Below, piece after piece: positions 1 to 4,868 of a DNA stretch of 12,150 bases. Position 1 is the first letter of the stretch. Each line of letters begins with the position of its first letter. A program made the position numbers and the translations under genes. The notes beneath the pieces are model-generated. The model did no database searches. It saw only the letters and a program-made list of their open reading frames with translations, and was not told the origin of the DNA. This DNA comes from Acetoanaerobium sp041831635 (GTDB taxonomy: Bacteria > Bacillota > Clostridia > Peptostreptococcales > Filifactoraceae): positions 1 through 12,150 of the forward strand of contig JBHASY010000043.1 of the NCBI GenBank assembly GCA_041831635.1, given 5' to 3'.

Positions 1-240
1 ACAAAAAAGAAAAAAAACAAAGAGGAAATGATATGCAGTTTTAAATGTGCAAAGAAAAAGTAAAGATATTGACAAACCAGACGTAATTTGTTAATATATA
101 TCACGTTGACAAACAAAAAAGCAATAACGAAACGACAACAAAGTAAAGAGACAAAACAAAAAAACGAAAAACAAAAAAGAAAAAAAGCAAACAAAACAAC
201 AAAGTAACAAAACAGTAAAACAACAAAACAAACAAAACAC
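1..240 (+). other. A-rich low-complexity region upstream of 5S rRNA
   Basis: No gene is visible here. The stretch from about 111 to 240 is almost purely A and C with some G and only about four T residues, so as RNA it would form little structure. It lies between a consensus promoter (69-97) and the 5S gene and would be the transcribed leader of that gene. What precedes position 1 is unknown, so an upstream 23S gene cannot be excluded. Confidence 0.6.
69..97 (+). promoter_or_regulatory. Sigma-70-type promoter for the 5S rRNA gene
   Basis: TTGACA at 69-74 is followed by a 17-base spacer and TAATAT at 92-97. The -35 box is perfect and the spacing ideal; the -10 box is a close variant. Transcription would start near 104, about 140 bases before the 5S gene. 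A second TTGACA at 106-111 has no -10 box at a usable distance. Confidence 0.7.
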
Positions 241-242
241 CA

Positions 243-360
243 ATATGGTTACAATAGAGAAGAGGATACACCTGTTTCCATCCCGAACACAGAAGTTAAG
301 CTCTTCATCGCCGATTGTACTTGGATCGCAGGGTCCCGGGAGAGTAGGACGTAGCCAATT
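243..360 (+). rRNA. rrf: 5S ribosomal RNA
   Basis: This is the 5S RNA of the large ribosomal subunit. Conserved blocks typical of Gram-positive 5S are plain: AGAAGAGGATACACCTG near 259, CCGAACACAGAAGTTAAGC from 283, and GAGAGTAGGACGTAGCCA near 341-358. The terminal helix pairs 246-252 with 351-357, allowing one G-T pair. About 118 nt is the expected length; the exact ends are uncertain by a few bases because the outermost pairs mismatch. A small open frame that overlaps this RNA is not a gene. No 16S or 23S gene lies within the window, so the 5S looks like a separate transcription unit or the tail of an rRNA operon with an unusually long spacer. Confidence 0.95.
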
Positions 361-363
361 GGA

Positions 364-397
364 AAAAAACCACAGAGTATATATTCTGTGGTTTTTT
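364..397 (+). terminator. Intrinsic terminator of 5S rRNA
   Basis: AAAAAACCACAGA (364-376) pairs fully with 385-397, giving a 13-bp stem with an 8-base loop; the descending arm ends in six T residues. It begins a few bases after the 5S end, as expected for a rho-independent terminator. Confidence 0.9.
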
Positions 398-479
398 AGT
401 GCAATAAATTATATTAAAGATAAAAAAGAAAACTCTGCTTTAGTGAAAATTTGATTTTTCATTATTTTATTTTTTGTTT

Positions 480-704
480 TTAGGGTAATTCTTTTGTATC
501 AACATATCCTCTATTATTTAATGTTGCAGCGAAAACATAAATCATAGGAATTATTAAATTTACAAAATGGTTGGAAAATATGAGAGCATAAATTCCTGTG
601 AAAAAATCAGATTAAACTCACAGAAATAAAAATAACTTCAACATCTAGAGGAAAACGAACGAATAGAAGAAGAGAGTATATAAGAAGATAATTGACATCT
701 TCAT
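480..704 (-). pseudogene. Decayed small membrane-protein gene
   Basis: One reading frame of 75 codons runs from an ATG at 704, with a GAGG-like site before it, to a TAA at 480-482. It is interrupted by three in-frame stops (codons 20 TAG, 29 TGA, 31 TAA). The first part is hydrophobic (MKMSIIFLYTLFFYSF). The part after the stops, codons 32-74, reads like a real membrane-protein C-terminus, including LIIPMIYVFAATLNNRGY and a charged end TKELP. I do not recognise the family. The surrounding 400 bases between the 5S terminator and the next promoter contain no intact gene. It could be a remnant of a once longer gene, or chance in A+T-rich DNA; the protein-like look of the last 40 codons favours a remnant. 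Confidence 0.4.
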
Positions 705-749
705 AATCCGCCTCATTATTTTAATAAGTTCTAATATCTATGTTTAAGG

Positions 750-778
750 TTGATATCAAACAATAACTGTAATATAAT
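750..778 (+). promoter_or_regulatory. Promoter of the GNAT-asd unit
   Basis: TTGATA at 750-755, a 17-base spacer and TATAAT at 773-778. Transcription would begin near 785, leaving a leader of about 30 bases before the ATG at 816. This rules out a longer protein starting at 750, since that codon lies in the -35 box. Confidence 0.8.
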
Positions 779-815
779 GTATAAAATTACGAACAATTCT
801 TTGGGAGGTAAGATT

Positions 816-1391
816 ATGTATTATAAAAAAATAGAGGGGGAGATTTGTTATCTGTCTCCAATGAGGCAAGAGGACTATGAATTTTATACAAAATATCTAA
901 ATGATTTGGATACAAGTATAGGTTTAATGACGGCAGCTCAAATAATAACACCTGAGAAGGAAAAAGAGATATTGGTTCATCTTCAAAATACAGATTATAA
1001 TTTTGCGATAATAGATAAGAAAACGGATACCTTGGTAGGAAATGTGAGCATACTAAATACAGATACCAGAAATAGATGTGCAGAAATCGGAATTTTTATA
1101 GGGAAAACACAAGACCAGAATAAAGGCTACGGGCAAGACTCGTTAAAACTGATTTTAGATTTTGGTTTTAATATATTAAATCTTCATAATTTATATTTAA
1201 AGGTGTATGATTACAACAAAATTGCAATAGCCTGTTATAAGAAAGTGGGATTTAAAGAAGCGGGTAGGCTCAGAGAAAGTAAAATAATAGCAGGTCAGAA
1301 GTTTGATACTATATATATGGATATATTAGATAGTGAGTTTAAATCTCCTGTAGTAGCAGATTTAGTAAATCAGAAAAATCAAGTCAAATAA
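816..1391 (+). CDS. GNAT-family N-acetyltransferase (RimJ/RimL-like)
   Basis: The 191-residue protein is a predicted cytoplasmic acetyl-CoA-dependent N-acetyltransferase of the Acetyltransf_3 type. The acetyl-CoA loop is visible as Q101-N-K-G-Y-G106, preceded by the strand carrying AEIGIFIG (89-96). It is followed by the C-terminal hallmark in which Asn134 of VYDYNKIAIACYKKVGF leads into the YKKVGF turn (141-146). Its substrate cannot be told: relatives acetylate ribosomal proteins, spermidine, aminoglycosides or small metabolites. The start at 816 is chosen because GGGAGG (803-808) sits at proper distance and the promoter lies just upstream; earlier in-frame starts fall inside or before the promoter. 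The stop is 35 bases before asd with no terminator between, so the two are probably co-transcribed. Confidence 0.88.
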   Translation: MYYKKIEGEICYLSPMRQEDYEFYTKYLNDLDTSIGLMTAAQIITPEKEKEILVHLQNTDYNFAIIDKKTDTLVGNVSILNTDTRNRCAEIGIFIGKTQDQNKGYGQDSLKLILDFGFNILNLHNLYLKVYDYNKIAIACYKKVGFKEAGRLRESKIIAGQKFDTIYMDILDSEFKSPVVADLVNQKNQVK

Positions 1392-1426
1392 ATTTATAAT
1401 TATTAAAATAAATAGGAGGAAGCATT

Positions 1427-2410
1427 ATGAAAAAACTTAATGTAGCAGTAGTAGGAGCAACGGGTATGGTTGGAAGAATGATGTTGAAGGTACTAGAGGA
1501 AAGAAATTTTCCTGTAGAAAATCTATATTTATTTTCATCAGGAAAGTCAAAAGGAACAAAGATAAATTTTGGTGGAAAAGAATATACGGTAGAAGAATTG
1601 GACGAGCATTCATTTGACAGGAAAATCGACATAGCATTGTTTTCGGCAGGGGGCGAGGTAAGCAAGATTTATGCACCTATAGCTAAGTCTAAAGGTACGG
1701 TAGTTATAGATAACAGCAGTGCTTGGAGAATGGATAAAGAAGTGCCTCTTATAGTGCCGGAAGTAAATCCGGATGATGTGAAATGGCAAAAAGGAATTAT
1801 TGCAAATCCGAATTGTTCTACTATACAGTCAGTAGTTCCTTTAGTTAAACTTCACGAGAAATTTAAAATCAAAAGAATAATATACTCTACATATCAATCA
1901 GTATCAGGTTCAGGAGTAGGAGGAATAAAGGATTTGGAAGAAGGTATGAAAGGTATGCCACCACAAAAATATCCTCACCCTATAGCTTACAACTGTATCC
2001 CTCATATAGATGTATTTAATGAAGACGGATATACAAAAGAAGAAATAAAGATGATTCAGGAAACTCAAAAAATACTTGGAGATGACAGTATAAGAATTAC
2101 GGCAACTACGGTAAGAGTGCCGGTAAAATACTCTCACAGTGTATCTATAAATCTTGAGTTTGAAAGACCTTTTGAACTTGAAGAGGTATTTTCTCTTCTT
2201 AAATCAACTGATGCAGTAGTAGTTGAAGATGATGTAAAAAATAACATCTATCCTATGGCTATAAACGCAGAGGGAAAAGATGAAGTATTTGTAGGCAGAG
2301 TCAGAAGAGATTTCAGTATAGAAAATGGATTAAATATGTGGGTAGTGGCAGATAATATAAGAAAAGGGGCAGCAACAAACTCCGTTCAAATAGCTGAACT
2401 GTTTTTGTAA
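1427..2410 (+). CDS. asd: Aspartate-semialdehyde dehydrogenase
   Basis: This enzyme reduces aspartyl-4-phosphate to aspartate 4-semialdehyde with NADPH, the branch-point step to diaminopimelate/lysine, threonine and methionine. At 327 residues it is near the usual length. The nucleotide-binding loop GATGMVG is at residues 10-16. The phosphate-binding region NSSAWRMD spans 96-103 with Arg101. The catalytic Cys130 lies in NPNCST, and Q157-SVSGSGVGG shapes the active site. Arg230 and catalytic His237 sit in RVPVKYSHS. The strong site AGGAGG (1415-1420) fixes the ATG. No promoter was seen between it and the acetyltransferase gene, and a terminator follows at 2477. The supply of Asp-family precursors is a different use of aspartate from the aspS-gat operon downstream; the two are separate transcription units. 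Confidence 0.96.
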   Translation: MKKLNVAVVGATGMVGRMMLKVLEERNFPVENLYLFSSGKSKGTKINFGGKEYTVEELDEHSFDRKIDIALFSAGGEVSKIYAPIAKSKGTVVIDNSSAWRMDKEVPLIVPEVNPDDVKWQKGIIANPNCSTIQSVVPLVKLHEKFKIKRIIYSTYQSVSGSGVGGIKDLEEGMKGMPPQKYPHPIAYNCIPHIDVFNEDGYTKEEIKMIQETQKILGDDSIRITATTVRVPVKYSHSVSINLEFERPFELEEVFSLLKSTDAVVVEDDVKNNIYPMAINAEGKDEVFVGRVRRDFSIENGLNMWVVADNIRKGAATNSVQIAELFL

Positions 2411-2476
2411 AATATAGATGATACAAAATTTTTACTAATTTTAAAATATGTAGTAATGTTTGTACTTGAGAGATAT

Positions 2477-2511
2477 AAGATTGTGGAACTTGTTTCCACA
2501 ATCTTTGTTTT
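2477..2511 (+). terminator. Intrinsic terminator after asd
   Basis: AGATTGTGGAA (2478-2488) pairs fully with TTCCACAATCT (2494-2504) around a 5-base loop, followed by a T-rich run broken by one G. It ends the acetyltransferase-asd transcript. Confidence 0.88.
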
Positions 2512-2541
2512 ATGTTCAATGATTTAGGAGAATTGAAAAAA

Positions 2542-2570
2542 TTGACAAATAAAAATTTAATGTGTACAAT
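2542..2570 (+). promoter_or_regulatory. Promoter of the small membrane-protein gene
   Basis: TTGACA at 2542-2547, a 17-base spacer and TACAAT at 2565-2570. Transcription would start near 2577, which rules out the upstream in-frame GTG at 2562 as a start codon. Confidence 0.8.
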
Positions 2571-2630
2571 AAAAACAAAAAGAATTCTTGGTCAAGATTT
2601 CATTATATGATGTCTTTACAGGGGGTTATT

Positions 2631-3056
2631 ATGAGTGCAAAGGAATATAAAAAGACTTACAAACCTTTTATTTTATGGTTAATTTTATTTCCGATTTTAT
2701 TTTCTGTGCCGTCTTTTTTATTAAAACATTATAGTGGCAAAATTCAGGTTTCTGTAGTTTTATTTCTTACAATGATGTCTTTGTATATTTTGATGTTTGT
2801 CATTTATAGAGGAGAGTATGTATATTGGATTAACGGAGGACCTACTTTTAAGCAAGCAAAAGAAGCAGGCTCTAAGGTCAGAAAGCAGTATGCAAAGTCT
2901 CATTTGAAAATATCTGGCAGTATGTTTGCAGTTGGCACAGTTTATCTTGTAGGAAGTCAAATATTGAACTTTAATATATGGATAGATATTATTGTGATAT
3001 CGGTACTTATTATAGTTTCGGCGATTAAGACGATGACTATAAGGTTTAATCCGTGA
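2631..3056 (+). CDS. Small multi-pass membrane protein, unknown function
   Basis: The 141-residue protein has about four predicted membrane segments: roughly residues 13-32 (ILWLILFPILFSVPSFLL), 37-57, 97-112 and 116-133. A charged, glycine-containing stretch lies between the second and third (INGGPTFKQAKEAG, then Lys/Arg-rich residues), a probable cytoplasmic loop. I do not recognise a named family. The start is set by AGGGGG (2620-2625) before the ATG at 2631; in-frame ATGs at 2607 and 2610 lack a site, and the GTG at 2562 lies within the promoter. It is a single-gene unit between its own promoter and a shared terminator, and runs toward the LytTR/DUF3021 pair on the other strand. No functional claim is justified. 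Confidence 0.75.
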   Translation: MSAKEYKKTYKPFILWLILFPILFSVPSFLLKHYSGKIQVSVVLFLTMMSLYILMFVIYRGEYVYWINGGPTFKQAKEAGSKVRKQYAKSHLKISGSMFAVGTVYLVGSQILNFNIWIDIIVISVLIIVSAIKTMTIRFNP

Positions 3057-3061
3057 AACGG

Positions 3062-3117
3062 AAAAATTAGTAAGATTTGTCAGATGAATTTTATTCTGAT
3101 ATTTCCTACTAATTTTT
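3062..3117. terminator. Two-way intrinsic terminator
   Basis: AAAAATTAGTA (3062-3072) pairs fully with TACTAATTTTT (3107-3117), and an inner helix pairs 3080-3084 with 3095-3099. Both outer arms end in A or T runs, so the hairpin can stop transcription from the membrane-protein gene (+) and from the LytTR/DUF3021 unit (-). Confidence 0.75.
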
Positions 3118-3197
3118 ATTTTTAAAAGTATAGAGTTTTGCAATACTGAAATAATACACTTATAGTTTCACTGAAAAACCAAGAGTAGTTTATTTAA

Positions 3198-3665
3198 TTA
3201 GAACATTGAAGAACCATTTGTTTTGATTTTTTCGTTCATTTTTTTGATTTTAATTTTCCATATAAAGTATTGAATTAGCCAAAAGAAGATAAAAACAGTT
3301 ACAAACATACCTACATATGATAAAATTCCTTTAACTGAGTGAGGCATCCAGTTTGCCATATAAGAAATAGGAAACATAATGACGCAGGCAAGAGAAAAGT
3401 AAACACCTGTTTGCTTTGCAATACTCCATGAGTCAATATTCCAAATGATAGAAATTATTGAAAATCCTGAGCCGATTATTCCGCATAGTAAAGTCTGAAT
3501 TATAACGCCACTTAGTTCATCTCCCGCTGTTTTAATCAATTGCGGATTTACAGGGTAGAAAAGTCCGTCTCCTATTAGTATAGAGAAGATTATGCTGATT
3601 ATAAAGCCTATAGCTATACCAAGAGGAAAACCTAAAAGTCCAAGTTGAATTATATTTTTTTTCAT
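3198..3665 (-). CDS. DUF3021-type membrane protein, partner of LytTR regulator
   Basis: The 155-residue protein has four predicted membrane helices at about 8-30, 52-74, 86-105 and 114-137 and a lysine-rich cytoplasmic tail (138-150). Glycine/proline-rich turns such as LGFPLGIAIGF (11-21) and the overall plan match the DUF3021 family. In many Firmicutes such proteins are encoded directly after a LytTR-domain gene and, in the LytTR regulatory systems studied in streptococci, act as membrane-bound inhibitors of the regulator. Here the gap to the LytTR stop is 10 bases, and the ribosome binding site GAGGTG (3672-3677) overlaps that stop codon, so translation is likely coupled. The inhibitor role is inferred from the family and context. 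The signal sensed is unknown. Confidence 0.82.
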   Translation of the reverse strand: MKKNIIQLGLLGFPLGIAIGFIISIIFSILIGDGLFYPVNPQLIKTAGDELSGVIIQTLLCGIIGSGFSIISIIWNIDSWSIAKQTGVYFSLACVIMFPISYMANWMPHSVKGILSYVGMFVTVFIFFWLIQYFIWKIKIKKMNEKIKTNGSSMF

Positions 3666-3675
3666 TTTTCACACC

Positions 3676-4116
3676 TCATATTCCTAATAATTTTTTAATT
3701 TTGGAGACTAATCTCCTTGAAACGTAGGTAACAGTTCCGTTTGAGAGCTTAACACAAATAGTTCCTGAGAAACTAAGGTCAAAACCTTTGACCTTTTTTA
3801 AATTTATGATATCGGAGTTAGATATCCTTACAAAATAATGATTATCGAGTTTTTGTTCTATTTCATAAAGTCTTAAACGAAGAGTAAATTCTCCACGATT
3901 TGTTTCAGCAACAACCTTACCTGATGAAGTAAAAATACGGTAGATATCGGACGGTTCTAGAAGTTCAACGTCATCACCTTTAAATCCTGCAATCATCTGA
4001 GGCTGTTCATCTGAAAGTTTTCTGATGATGTTATTGATTTCATCAGTCATTTTATTTGCGACAATGACAATTTTAGTTTCTTTACAGTTTTCATCTATTT
4101 TGATCTCAATTTGCAT
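3676..4116 (-). CDS. LytTR-domain DNA-binding transcriptional regulator
   Basis: This 146-residue regulator has a short N-terminal alpha/beta part (1-42) without a receiver domain and a C-terminal LytTR DNA-binding domain (about 45-143). Domain signatures are the beta strand leading to EPSDIYRIFTSSGKVVAET (54-72), FTLRLRLYEIEQKL (77-90), and HYFVRISNSDIINLKKVKG (93-111), the last being the usual 'F.RIS.S.IVN...V' core. The end RLVSKIKKLLG also fits. Lack of a phospho-acceptor domain and the adjacent DUF3021 gene place it in the standalone LytTR regulatory systems, which often activate their own operon and nearby or distant targets. A GAGGTG site lies 7-8 bases before the ATG. I could not find a confident promoter or the paired direct repeats expected upstream. 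Confidence 0.9.
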   Translation of the reverse strand: MQIEIKIDENCKETKIVIVANKMTDEINNIIRKLSDEQPQMIAGFKGDDVELLEPSDIYRIFTSSGKVVAETNRGEFTLRLRLYEIEQKLDNHYFVRISNSDIINLKKVKGFDLSFSGTICVKLSNGTVTYVSRRLVSKIKKLLGI

Positions 4117-4390
4117 TTGTTCACCTCACATTCTTAAAAAGTAATTTTTATTGTATAATTTAGAAAAAATATCAATTTATACGGTCTTTAGTAAGTAATT
4201 AAGAGATACACAAATTTTTTAATAGCTATTATGTTTACAGTATAGAAAACTCTAAAATAAATTTCCACTGATTTTTGCTAAATGGTTGTTTTAAGATTGT
4301 AAGTGGCATATAATCAAAAACAGAAGTCTAGATAAGTATAGTCTGATAAATTTTTTAAATTTGCCATACAAAACATTATAATATTTTTGC
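4117..4390. other. Divergent intergenic region between lytTR unit and T-box operon
   Basis: About 270 bases without a gene separate the minus-strand LytTR gene from the T-box promoter. Very A+T-rich. It should hold the LytTR promoter and any autoregulatory site, but no clear -35/-10 pair was found on the minus strand. On the + strand TTGTTT (4286-4291) and TATAAT (4309-4314) are 17 bases apart; only half of the -35 box fits, so a second operon promoter here is only possible. Confidence 0.4.
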
Positions 4391-4419
4391 TTGACACGGA
4401 TAAAAATCTGTTATATAAT
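4391..4419 (+). promoter_or_regulatory. Consensus promoter of the aspS-gatC-gatA-gatB operon
   Basis: TTGACA at 4391-4396, a 17-base spacer and TATAAT at 4414-4419 match the sigma-A consensus exactly. Transcription would start near 4426. A strong constitutive promoter fits an operon whose control comes from the T-box downstream. Confidence 0.93.
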
Positions 4420-4425
4420 CAGTCT

Positions 4426-4727
4426 CAACATTTGAAAACAACATACTTAAAAGACTGTGAAGAGAAGAGTAAATCAGATTGGTAGTTACAGAGAGTCGCA
4501 GGTGGTGAGAAGGCGGCACGGATATTTGGTCGAAGAACATCTCAGAGTCACTAACCGAAAGCTGTTAGCAAGTAGACTTAGTCGGAGCCGAACCGTTATA
4601 TTCGGTAGATGTCGACGGTTTTGCTGTCCGCATTGAACGAGGAGGATTTACTTGGTAAATCAATCCGGGTGGTACCGCGAAGAGTTTATTAACCTTTCGT
4701 CCCTGTGTAGGGACGGAAGGTTTTTTG
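4426..4727 (+). promoter_or_regulatory. T-box riboswitch with GAAC (Asn/Glu) specifier
   Basis: The leader senses uncharged tRNA and controls termination before aspS. The T-box sequence GGGTGGTACCGCGA (4667-4680) contains the UGGU bulge (4670-4673) that pairs with the tRNA 3' end. Stem I can be drawn. A base helix pairs 4453-4456 with 4546-4549 below a GA internal loop, then 4462-4465 pairs with 4540-4543. The specifier loop has AGTA on its left (4468-4471), and a helix above pairs 4473-4478 with 4525-4530 using G-T pairs. On the right side of the loop GAAC (4535-4538) precedes A4539. The standard register, codon followed by a purine and then the helix, gives AAC (Asn); one base upstream gives GAA (Glu). 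Helices also form at 4551-4555/4564-4568 and 4645-4650/4656-4661. A terminator closes the element. Confidence 0.95.
4691..4726 (+). terminator. T-box regulated terminator
   Basis: AACCTTTCGTCCC (4691-4703) pairs with GGGACGGAAGGTT (4710-4722), with one G-T pair, followed by a run of T. Its left arm overlaps the bases that would form the antiterminator with the T-box sequence, the normal switch layout. Confidence 0.93.
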
Positions 4728-4868
4728 TTTAAAAAAATTTATGATAAGGTAAAAATCTTATAAAAAAACACATACAGTCACATAAGAAAAATCTTGATCA
4801 GATTTGATGTAAAAATTTTTATATATTGTAATATTTATTGGCAAAAATAATTTCAAGGAGGAAGTACA

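Noticed and set aside
106..134. Second 5S promoter from TTGACA at 106-111
   Set aside because: There is no -10 box 16-18 bases downstream; the area is A/C-rich and lacks T.
245..454. Open frame of 69 codons over the 5S gene
   Set aside because: It lies on the 5S rRNA and its terminator; conserved rRNA blocks explain the sequence.
750..815. Longer N-terminus for the acetyltransferase
   Set aside because: The TTG at 750 is the promoter -35 box; a GGGAGG site and the expected leader place the start at 816.
2562..2630. Longer N-terminus for the small membrane protein
   Set aside because: GTG 2562 lies within the promoter, and ATGs at 2607/2610 have no ribosome binding site.
4536..4541. ATC (Ile) at 4539-4541 as the T-box specifier
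   Set aside because: It would be followed by a pyrimidine, and two of its bases pair in the lower Stem I helix; the AAC register fits the loop and the operon.
4804..4832. Second promoter between T-box terminator and aspS (TTGATG, 17 bases, TGTAAT)
   Set aside because: Both boxes are weak and the area is very A+T-rich, so a chance match is likely.
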